Positions 1-11,200 of a stretch of DNA of 41,374 bases are shown one piece after another. The notes below the pieces were generated by a model. It ran no database searches. It had not been told where the DNA came from and was given only the letters and a program-made list of their open reading frames with translations. The position numbers and the translations under genes were made by a program. The DNA is taken from assembly GCF_028369295.1 (NCBI RefSeq), contig NZ_JAQMYP010000072.1, forward strand, positions 1 through 41,374, in the 5' to 3' direction. Origin of the DNA: Streptomyces sp. HD (GTDB lineage: Bacteria; Actinomycetota; Actinomycetes; Streptomycetales; Streptomycetaceae). Every line of letters starts with the position of its first letter. The stretch's first letter is position 1.

Positions 1-2235
1 CGCGGATGGAGCCGATGCTGGCGGAGTTCGCCGGAGTACTGGGTTCGGTGGAGTTCCGTGCGCCGCGGATCGCGGTGGTGTCCAATCTGACCGGCCGGAT
101 CGCGGGTGAGGAGCTGACGACCCCGGAGTACTGGGTGCGGCACGTCCGTGAGGCGGTCCGGTTCGCCGACGGCGTCAGTGCCGCCCATGGCGCGGGCGTA
201 CGGCACTACCTCGAACTCGGCCCGAACGGCACCCTGACCTCGCTCGCCCACGACACCCTCGCCGAGCAGGGCCGAGAGCACGGAGTGAGCGTCGTCCCCG
301 TGCTCCGGGGAGACCAGCCGGAGGACCGGACCGCCGTGAGCGCCGTCGGTCGTCTGTACGCCGCCGGAGCGACCGTGGACTGGGCCGCCTTCTTCGCTCC
401 GCACGGAGCCCGCCGGGTCGAGCTGCCCACCTATGCCTTCCAACGCCGCCGTTACTGGCTGGAGCCGACCGCGCCGTCGTCCGCGTCCCCCGCGGATCCG
501 CTGCGGTACCGCGTCGAGTGGGCCTCCGTGCCGGACGGCTCCCGTCCCTCGCTGGGCGGCGGTTGGGCCGTCGTCGTGCCCGTGGCCGGGGAGCACGACG
601 ATCTCGTACGAGAGGTGACCGCCGCACTCCGGGACCACGGTGCGCGGCCCGTGACGGTCGAGGTCGACACCGCCGCACCCGACCGTGCCGAATTCGCGGA
701 CCTGCTGCGGGCCGCGCTCGGCGAGGACGCCGGGGGAGTGGTGTCGCTGCTCGCGCTCGACGGCGGGCCGTCAGCGGGTGCCGCGGCCACCGCCGTGCTG
801 CTGCAGGCGTTGACCGACGTCGGCGGGGCCGGACGGTTGTGGTGTCTGACTCGGGGCGCGGTGTCGGTGAGTCCTTCCGAGCCGCTGCCCGCACCGGCGC
901 AGGCCCAGGTCTGGGGCATGGGCAGGGTGGCGGCACTGGAGCACCCGGAGCGGTGGGGCGGTCTCGTCGATCTGCCCGCCGTACTGGACGACCTGGCGCT
1001 GAAGCGTCTGTGCGCCGGTCTGACGGGTGCGGCGGGCGAGGACCAGATGGCCGTGCGGGCCGCCGGACTGTTCGCCCGACGGCTGTGCCGGGCCGTAGCG
1101 CGCCCGCGTACCGACGACACGGCGGCAGCGGCGCCCTCCGCCGACGGCACCGCCGTCCGCCTCCCCGCCGAAGGCACCGTGCTGGTGACCGGCGGGACCG
1201 GGGCGCTGGGTGCGCACCTCGCTCAGTGGCTGGCCGGGGCGGGCGCGGGGCATGTGCTGCTCACCAGCCGGCGCGGACCCGACGCCGAGGGGGCCGTGGA
1301 ACTGACCGCGCGCCTCAGGGAATCGGGCATCGAGGCGACCGTCGCCGCCTGCGACGTGACCGACCGGGACGCGCTGGCGGGGCTGATCGCGGGGCTGCCC
1401 GCCGACCGGCCGCTGACCGGCGTCGTACACGCCGCGGGCATCCTGGACGACGGAGTGCTGGACGCGCTCACGCCCGACCGGTTCGCCGCGGTCGCCGGGC
1501 CCAAGGTGACCGGGGCGTGGAACCTGCACGAACTCACCCGGGACCTGGACGTGTCGGTGTTCGTCCTGTTCTCGTCCTTCGCGGGCTCGGTCGGGCTGGC
1601 CGGGCAGGGCAACTACGCGGCCGCCAACGCCTACCTGGACGCCCTTGCCGTCCACCGGGCCCGGCTCGGCCTGCCCGCGACGGCCGTGGCCTGGGGCTCC
1701 TGGGCCGGTGCCGGCATGGCCGCCGACACCGACGTGGCCCGGGAGCGGCTTGCGCGGACCGGGCTGGTGCCCCTTGAACCGGCCGCCGCCCTGGCCGCCC
1801 TCGGGCGAGTGGTCGCCGACGGCGAGGCCGAGGTGACCGTCGCCGACGTCGACTGGGAGCGGTTCGCCGCGGGCTTCGGCCCGGGCAGGCCGAGCCCGCT
1901 GCTCACCGGTGTCCCCGAGGTGCGCCGGGCCCGCCGACACGAGCCCGAACGCGGCACGGCGCCCGCGTCGGACCGGCTCGGCGGGCTGGGTGGCGATGAA
2001 CTGCGCGGAGCACTGGGCGAGTTGGTGGCCACCGAGGTGGCCGCCGTACTGGGCCTGCCGAGTGCGGACCGGGTACCGGAGGACCGCACCTTCCGTGCGC
2101 TCGGCTTCGACTCGCTGATCGGCGTGGAGTTCCGCAACCGGCTCGCCGCGGCCACCGGCAGGCGGCTGCCGCCCGGCCTGATCTTCGACCATCCCACTCC
2201 TGGCAGGCTCGTCGAGCACCTGACGGCCGTGGTGG
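1..2235 (+). other. PKS module A (partial): AT(malonyl)-KR-ACP
   Basis: Only the last part of the AT is present (3-467, ending ELPTYAFQRRRYW). The active serine and HAFH motif are upstream of the window, but the VSNLTG and EYWVRHVREAVRFADGV segments are those of malonyl ATs, and the stretch is nearly identical to the malonyl AT of module C. There is no DH: a 10-residue linker leads straight to the KR (structural half from 495, core 1173-1925). The KR is complete: TGGTGALG, Lys500, Ser524, Tyr537, Asn541, and Leu480-Asp481-Asp482, the B-type signature. The ACP is 1971-2235 with Ser703. Expected product: a beta-hydroxy thioester without alpha branch. In the oligomycin-type model this is module 1, setting the C33 hydroxyl. 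Confidence 0.85.
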
Positions 2236-5200
2236 AAGGCACCCGGACCGGGAGTGCCGGGGAGCAGCGGACGACAGCCGTGCGCACCCAGGACGATCCG
2301 GTCGTGATCGTGTCGGCCGCCTGCCGGTTCCCCGGCGGTGTCAGGACCCCGGAGGAGCTCTGGCGATTCGTCCTCGACGGCGGGGACGCCATCGGCCCCT
2401 TCCCCGAGGACCGCGGCTGGGACCTCGACCGCCTCTACCACCCGGATCCCGCCAACTCCGGCACCAGTTACGTGCGCGAAGGCGGATTCCTCACGGACGT
2501 GGCGGACTTCGACGCGGCGTTCTTCGGGATCTCGCCGCGTGAGGCGCTGGCGATGGATCCGCAGCAGCGGCTGCTCCTGGAGACCTCCTGGGAGGCCCTG
2601 GAGCGGGCGGGCATCGTGCCGGCCTCGCTCGCCGGCAGCCGTACCGGCGTCTTCGTCGGCTCCAACGGCCAGAGCTACTCCACCCTGCTGGGCTCCTCGG
2701 AGGTCGAAGGGCATGTGCTGACCGGTACGGCGTCCAGCGTGCTCTCCGGCCGCATCGCCTACGCCCTCGGGCTCGAAGGCCCCGCGATGACCGTGGACAC
2801 CGCCTGTTCCTCCTCACTGGTGGCCCTGCATCTCGCGGTGCAGGCGCTGGGCGCGGGCGAGTGCGACATGGCGCTCGCGGCCGGTGTGACCGTGATGTCC
2901 GGGCCGGAGATCTTCCCGGAGTTCTCCCGGCAGCGCGGCCTCGCCATGGACGGCCGCTGCAAGGCGTTCGGCCCGGACGCGGACGGCACCGGCTGGGGTG
3001 AGGGCGTCGGCACCGTCCTGCTGGAGCGGCTTTCCGACGCCCGACGCCTGGGACACGACGTACTCGGCGTGATCCGCGGCACCGCGGTCAACCAGGACGG
3101 CGCGTCCAACGGTCTGAGCGCACCGAACGGCCCGTCGCAGCAGCGCGTCATCCGACAGGCGCTGGCCGACGCGGGCTGCCTGCCGTCCGACGTGGACGCG
3201 GTGGAGGCGCACGGCACGGGCACCCGGCTCGGCGACCCGATCGAGGCGGAGGCGCTGCTCGCGACCTACGGCCAGGACCGGCCCGCCGACCGGCCGCTGT
3301 GGCTCGGGTCGGTGAAGTCGAACATCGGGCACACCCAGGCCGCGGCCGGCATGGCCGGCGTACTGAAGATGCTGTTCGCGATGGGGCACGGGCAGCTGCC
3401 GCGAACGCTGCACGCCCCCGAGCCGACTCCCGAGGTCGACTGGTCCCAGGGAGCGGTGGAACTGCTGACCGGGACCAGGCCGTGGCCGGACGTGGACCGG
3501 CCGCGCCGGGCGGGCGTGTCCGCCTTCGGCGTCAGCGGGACCAACGCGCATGTGATCCTGGAACAGGCCCCCGTGCTCGACGTGGTGACAGCCGAGCAGC
3601 CTCCTGCGCTGAACTCCCCCGTGCTGCCCTGGGTGTTGAGCGCCCAGTCGGCCCCGGCCCTGGCCGCCCGGGCGGACCAACTGCTCGTACGGCTGCCCGA
3701 GGCGGCACCCGCCGACGTCGGCCGGTCCCTCGTGACGACGCGGACGCTGTGGCCCGAGCGTGCGGTCCTGCTCGCCGACGGGCCCGCCGACCGCGAGGCC
3801 GCGCTCGCCGCGCTCACCCGTGGGGAGACGGACGCGCGCGTGGTGCGCGGCACCGCCGACACCCGGGGCCGGGTCGTCTTCGTCTTCCCGGGCCAGGGCG
3901 CCCAGTGGCCCGGCATGGCCGCCCGGCTGTGGGAGTCGTCGCCGGTGTTCGCGCAGTGGATGGACCGCTGCGCCGAGGTGCTGGCCCCCCTGACCGACTG
4001 GTCCCTGACCGAGGTGATCCACGAGACGGACGGCGCGCCCGGCCTGGACCGGGTGGACGTGCTCCAGCCCGCCTCCTGGGCGGTCAGCGTGTCGCTGGCC
4101 GGCCTGTGGCGCTCCTGCGGGGTCGAACCGGCCGCCGTGGTCGGGCACTCGCAGGGCGAGATCGCCGCCGCGTGCGTCGCGGGCGGGCTGACCCTGGAGG
4201 ACGGCGCCGCGCTGGTGACGCTGCGCAGCAGGCTGATCGCCGACGAGCTGTCCGGGCAGGGCGGCATGATGTCGGTGGGGCTGTCCCCGGCCGACACGCA
4301 GGAACGCATCCGGCGCTGGGACGGCAGGATCTCCGTCGCGGCGAACAACAGCCGCCACTCCACTGTCGTCGCCGGTGAGCCGGAGGCGCTCGCCGAACTG
4401 CTCGCCGAGTGCGAGGCGGCGGGCGTGCGCGCCCGTCGTATCCCCGTCGACTACGCCTCCCACTCCGCTCAGGTGGAGCGCATCGAGTCGAGGCTGACCG
4501 AGCTGGCGGCCGGGGTCGCACCGCGCTCGGGCCGGATCCCCTTCCACTCCACGACGACCGGCGCCCGGCTCGACACCGCGGACCTGGACGCCGCGTACTG
4601 GTACCGCAACCTCCGGCAGCCCGTGCTGTTCGGGCCGGTCACCGAGGAGCTCCTCGCCCAGGGCCACGACGTGTTCCTGGAGATGAGCCCGCACCCGGTA
4701 CTCGTCCCCGCCGTGCAGGACGCCATCGACGCGACCGGCACCGTCGCCGCCGCCGTGGGCAGCCTGCGCCGGGACGACGGCGGACCCGAGCGATTCCTGC
4801 TCTCGCTGGCCGAGGCGTTCGTACGGGGCGCGCCCGCGGACTGGCGTGCGGTGCTCGGCAGCACCGGCACCCGCCCGGTCGAGCTGCCGACCTACCCCTT
4901 CCAGCGCAGCCGCTTCTGGCCCGAGCCGGTCGGGACGCCCGCCGGGACCAGTGGTGGCGTCGAGGAGGACACCCCGCTGTGGCAGGCCGTGGACCGCGGC
5001 GACCTGGACGCCGTGGCGGCCGAACTCGCCCTCCCCGACGGCCGGTCGCTGACCGAGTTCGTGCCCGCCCTGTCCGGCTGGCGCCGCAGGCAGAAGGACT
5101 CCGCGCTGGTCGACAGCTGGCGCTACCGCGTCACCTGGACGCCGGTGGCCCCTACCGTCCCGGCCGCCCTGACCGGCGACTGGCTGCTGGTGACCGACGA

Positions 5201-8200
5201 ACCCGACGGGCCCGTCGCCCGGTGGGCGCGTACGGCGCTCGGTGAGGACACCACCACTGTCGTGACCCCGGCGGACGTCCGGGCCCGGCCGCGCACGTCC
5301 GAGGACAACGCCTGGACCGGCGTGGTGTCCCTGCTGGGACTCGCCGACCGGCCGCATCCGGAGCACCCCGCCGTACCGGTGGGCATCGCGGACACCCTCG
5401 CCCTGCTGACCGCGCTGCGGGAGGCAGGCATCGACGCGCCCCTCTGGTGCCTCACCCAGGGCGCCGTGGGCACCGGCCGCTCCGACCAGGTTTCCGCCCC
5501 CGACCAGGCCCATCTGTGGGGACTGGCCCGGGTGCTGGGCCTGGAGACCCCCGAGCGCTTCGGCGGTCTGGTCGATCTGCCCGCCGAACCCGACGACCGC
5601 GCCGCAGGCCTCCTGCGGGCCGCGCTCACCGCCGACGCGGACGAGCAGGAGTACGCCCTGCGCCCCGCCGGCCTCCAAGTGCGCAGGCTGGTCCGTGCCC
5701 CCCTGGACCGGTCCGCCGTACGGCGCCCCTGGCGCCCCCGGCCCGACGGCACCGTCGTCGTCACCGGCGGCACCGGCGCGCTCGGTGCCCGGGTCGCCCG
5801 CCGGCTCGCCCACGCGGGCGCCGGACACCTGCTGCTGACCAGCAGGAGCGGCCCGGCCGCCGACGGCGCTCCCGAACTGGCCGAGGAACTCAGCGCGTTG
5901 GGCACCGAGGTGACCATCGCCGCCTGTGACGTGGCCGACCGCGACCAGCTCGCCGCCGCGCTCGCCGAGGTGCCCGACCGGTTCCCGGTCACCGCCGTGG
6001 TGCACACCGCGGGCATCAGCCGCAACGCCCTGTTGGCCGAGACCACCCTGGCCGAGGTGGCGGACCTGTGCGCGGCCAAGGCCGCCGGCGCCCGCAACCT
6101 CGACGAACTGCTCGCCGGACGCGACCTCGACGCCTTCGTCCTCTTCTCCTCCGGCGCGGCCGTCTGGGGCAGCGCGGGCCAGGGCGCGTACGCCGCCGCC
6201 AACGCCTACGTCGACGCGCTCGCCGCCGACCGGCGCCGCCGCGGACTCGCCGCCACGTCGGTGGCGTGGGGCAGCTGGGCCGGTGGCGGCATGGTCGACG
6301 ACGACCTGGCGCGCGAACTCGCCCGCGGCGGGGTGCGCTCGATGGACCCGGACCGGGCGATCGACGCGCTCCAGCAGGCCCTCGACCACGACGAAGCCGC
6401 CCTGACCGTCACCGACATGGACTGGGAACGCTTCGCCGCGGCCTACACCGCGGCCCGCCCGCGCCCGCTGCTCGACGACATCCCCGAGGCGGCCCGCACC
6501 ACCACCGCGGAACCGGCCGCCGACCTGTCCGACCTGTCCGGACGGCTGTCCCGGCTGCCTGCCGCCGAACGCGACCGGGAACTGCTGGACCTGGTCAGGG
6601 CCGCGGCGGCAGCCGCCCTCGGCCACACCGGCGCCGAGGCCATCACGCCGTCGAAGCCCTTCAAGGACCTGGGATTCGACTCGCTGACCGCCGTCGAACT
6701 GCGCAACCGGCTCACCGCCGTGACCGGCCTGCGCCTGCCCGCCACCCTCGTCTTCGACCACCCCACGCCCGTCGCGACCGCCGGACGGTTGCGCACCCTG
6801 CTGTTCGGGGAGGACGCCCCGGCCGTGTCCGCCGCCGCGGCGCCCGCGCCCGTCACCGACGACCCGGTCGTCGTGGTCGCCATGGCCTGCCGCTACCCCG
6901 GCGGGGCGACCACGCCCGAGAAGCTCTGGGACCTGATCGCCGCGGGCAAGGACGGCATCGGGGACTTCCCCGCCGACCGCGGCTGGGACATCGCGCCCGA
7001 CGCCCCGTTCTCCCAGACGGGAGGATTCCTCCCGGACGCGGCGGAGTTCGACGCGGCGTTCTTCGGGATCTCGCCGCGTGAGGCGCTGGCGATGGATCCG
7101 CAGCAGCGGCTGCTCCTTGAGACCTCCTGGGAGGCGCTGGAGCGGGCGGGCACGGATGCCCTGTCCCTGCGCGGCAGCCGCACCGGCGTCTTCGTCGGCG
7201 CCGGCTCACACGACTACGCCACCCTCCTCACCTCCCTGGACGGAGGCCAGGACTACGCCCTCACGGGTGCGGTCGGCAGCGTGCTGTCCGGCCGGATCGC
7301 CTACGCCCTGGGCCTGGAGGGTCCGGCGCTGACGGTGGACACGGCGTGCTCGTCGTCCCTGGTGGCCCTGCACCTGGCGGCGCAGGCGCTGCGGGGCGGC
7401 GAGTGCGACCTGGCCCTCGTCGGCGGCGTCGCCGTGATGGCCACCCCGGACGCCTTCGACGCCTTCGCTCGCCAGGGCGGTCTGGCACCCGACGGCCGCT
7501 GCAAGGCGTTCGCGGCCGGTGCCGACGGCACGGGCTGGGGCGAGGGCGTCGGCGTCCTCGTGCTGACACGCCTTTCGGAGGCACGGCGGCGTGGCCACCA
7601 GGTGCTGGCGGTGGTGCGGGGCTCGGCGGTGAACTCCGACGGTGCGTCGAACGGGTTGAGCGCGCCGAACGGCCCTTCGCAGCAGCGCGTGATCCGACAG
7701 GCGGTCGCCAACGCGGGCCTGACACTCGCAGACGTCGACCTGGTGGAGGCGCACGGTACGGGCACGGTGCTGGGCGACCCGATCGAGGCGCAGGCCCTGC
7801 TGGCCACCTACGGCCAGGAGCGTGCGGGGGACCGGCCGCTGTGGCTGGGGTCGGTGAAGTCCAACATCGGTCATACGCAGGCGGCCGCGGGTGCGGCCGG
7901 TGTGATCAAGTCCGTGCTGGCCCTCGGGCACGGTGTGCTGCCGCAGACGTTGCATGTGGATGAGCCGACGTCCGAGGTGGACTGGTCGGCGGGTGCGGTG
8001 GAGTTGCTGACCGAGGCGCGGGAGTGGCCGGGTGCGGGCCGTCCGCGGCGAGTGGGCGTGTCGGCGTTCGGGATCAGCGGCACCAATGCGCACGTGATTC
8101 TGGAGCAGGCGCCGGAGGCCGAGGAGCCTGCTGCTCCGGGTGAAGTCCCCGGGCTGGTGCCGTGGGTGGTCTCCGCGCGGTCGGCGGAGGCGTTGGGGGA

Positions 8201-11200
8201 GCAGGCGCGGCGGCTGGCCGAGCATGTGCGTGCCACTGACCTCCGGCCGGTTGATGTGGGTTTCTCGCTTGCTGCCTCTCGTGCGGGGCTGGAGCACCGG
8301 GCGGTGCTCGTCGGGCGCGAACAGGCGGATTTCCTGGGTCAGTTGGAGTCGCTGGGCGGACGTGGTCCGGTCAGCGAGGGCGGGACGGCGTTCCTGTTCT
8401 CCGGGCAGGGTTCTCAGCGTGCCGGTATGGGCCGGGAGTTGTACGAGGCCTACCCGGTGTTCGCGGCTGCCTTCGACGAGTTGTGCGCCGGGTTCGACGG
8501 GTTGCTGCCCGGGGCGCTGCGCGACGTCGTGTTCGATGGCGCCGGCCTGGACCGCACGGTGTTCACGCAGGCGGGTCTGTTCGCGTTGGAGGTGGCGCTG
8601 TTCGAGCTGGTGGGTTCGTGGGGTGTGCGGGCGGATGTGCTGCTGGGGCATTCGATCGGTGAGCTGGCCGCGGCGTATGTGGCCGGGGTGTGGTCGCTGG
8701 AGGATGCGTGCCGGATCGTGGCGGCGCGTGGCCGGCTGATGCAGGCGCTGCCCACCGGCGGTGCGATGCTCGCCGTGCAGGCGACGGAGGAGGAACTGCC
8801 GGAGTTGCCGGCGGGTGTGTCGGTGGCGGCGGTGAATGGTCCGCGGTCGCTGGTGCTCTCCGGCGATGAGGAACCGGTCGTCGCGCTTGCGCAGGGCTTC
8901 GCGGAGGAAGGCCGGCGGACCAAGCGGTTGACGGTCAGTCATGCGTTCCATTCGGTGCGGATGGAGCCGATGCTGGCGGAGTTCGCCGGGGTGCTGGGTT
9001 CGGTGGAGTTCCGTGTGCCGCGGATACCGCTGATCTCCAATCTGACCGGCCGGATCGCGGGTGAGGAGCTGACGACCCGGGAGTACTGGGTGCGGCATGT
9101 CCGTGAGGCGGTCCGGTTCGCCGACGGTGTCACGGCTGTGCTGGGCCGGGGTGTGGACAAGTTCCTGGAGCTGGGGCCGGGCGGCACGCTGACCGCGATG
9201 GCCGAGGAGACCCTCGACCACAGCGGCATCCGCGCTGTCTGCGTGCCCGTCCTGCGGGCTGAACACCCGGAGCGGGTCTCGCTGTTGAGGGCGCTGGGGA
9301 GTGTATGGGCGGAGGGTGCCGCCGTCGACTGGTCGGCGTCGTTCGCCGGTACCGGTGCACGCCGGGTCGAGCTGCCCACCTACGCCTTCCAGCGGCGGCG
9401 CTTCTGGCCGCAGCGGGTCGCGGACGCCGGAGATCTGGCGGCGGCCGGGCTGGCCGAGGCCGGTCACCCGCTGCTCACGGCGTGGGTGCCCTCGCCCGAG
9501 GGCGACGAGGTGCTGTGCACCGGCAGGCTCTCCCTGGCGACGCATCCCTGGCTGGGCGACCACATGGTGCTCGGCACCGTGCTCGTACCGGGCACCGCGT
9601 TCGTGGACCTCGCCTGCTGGGCGGGCGACCGCGTCGGCTACGGCACGCTGCGCGAACTGACCCTGGCCACGCCGCTGGCGCTGGCCGAGAACGCCGCGGT
9701 GCGGCTGCGGCTGGTACTCGGTGCGCCCGACGACACCGGGTGCCGTCCGATCGCCGTGTACGCACAGCCGGACGACGAGGACACGCGCTGGACCCGGCAC
9801 GCGGAGGGACTGCTGGCCCCGACCGAGGACTCCGGCACACCTTCGGCACCCACGGACTTCGGCACCTGGCCGGTCGAGGGAGCCGAGCCCGTCGCCATGG
9901 ACGGCTTCTACGAAGGACTCGTCGACGCCGGTTTCGCCTACGGGCCGGTCTTCCAGGGCCTGCGGGCGGCCTGGCGGCGCGGCGACGAGATCTTCGCCGA
10001 GGTGAGCCTGCCCGCCGAGCAGACCGACGGATTCGGCATCCACCCGGGCCTGCTGGACGCCGCACTGCACGCGATGGGGCCCGCCGCACGGGCCACGGAC
10101 GAGCCCGGCTCGGCCCGGCTGCCGTTCTCCTGGGGCGAGGTGCGGGTGCACGCGGTCGGCGCGGATCTGCTGCGCGTCCGCCTGGTCCTGGCCGAGGACG
10201 GCACCGTCACCCTGGACGCCGCCGACGCGGCCGGGCGGCCGGTGGTCTCCATCGGTTCGCTGGTCCTGCGCCCGCTCTCGCCGGAGCGGTTGCGCGAGGG
10301 TGCGCCGGTCCTCGACGACGCGCTGTTCACCACCCGCTGGGTGCCGCTCGAAGGCACCGGCGAGACGGCACCGGACCTCGCCACCTGCGTTCTGGTCGGC
10401 GAACCGGTGCCGGGCGCCTGGCGGCACCACCCGGACCTGGAGGCGTACGCCGCGGCCGTGGCGGACGGCAAGGAGGCGCCGGATGGAACGGTGCTCGCCC
10501 GCTGCCCGCAGGACACCGCCGACGACCCCGCGGAAGCGGCCCGGGTCGGCGCCGAGTGGGCCCTCGACCTGCTCCAGCAGTGGCTGGGCGACGACCGGCT
10601 CGCCGACTGCCACCTGGTGATCGGCACGCAGTACGCGGCGGCCACCGGCTCCGGGGAGCCCCTCGGCCTCGCCCACTCTGCGGTGGCCGGACTGGTCCGC
10701 TCGGCGCAGACCGAGAACCCCGACCGGATCACCCTGGTCGACTTCGACGACGCCGCACCGGACCCCGCCCACATCGCCGCGGCCCTGCACCACGCCGAAC
10801 CCGAAGTGGCCGTACGACAGGGCATGTTGTACGCCCGTCGGCTCACCCGCCCCGACACCGGACCGACCCTGGCCGTGCCCTCCGGGTCCGCCCCCTGGCG
10901 GCTGGAGAGCACCGGCCCGGGCACGCTGGACAACCTCGCCCTGGTGCCGTGCCCCGCGGTCGCGGAGCCGCTCGCCGACGGCATGGTGCGGATCGCCGTC
11001 CGCGCCGCCGGAATGAACTTCCGGGACGTCCTGATCGCCCTGGACATGTACCCCGGCGACGCGGATCTCGGCACCGAGTGCGCCGGCGTCGTCCTGGAGA
11101 CCGGGCCCGGCGTCACCGGCCTGGTCCCCGGGGACCGGGTGATGGGCATGGTCCCGGGCGCGTTCGGGCCCGTCGCGGTGGCCGACCGGCGGGTGCTGGC

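Noticed and set aside
6..8. ATG at position 6 as a real start codon
   Set aside because: It is the Met of the conserved MEPML segment inside an AT; the codon before it continues the domain from upstream.
2814..6761. Antisense open frame of 1,315 codons on the minus strand
   Set aside because: Same artefact: it lies opposite KS-AT-KR of module B, with biased composition and no recognisable family.
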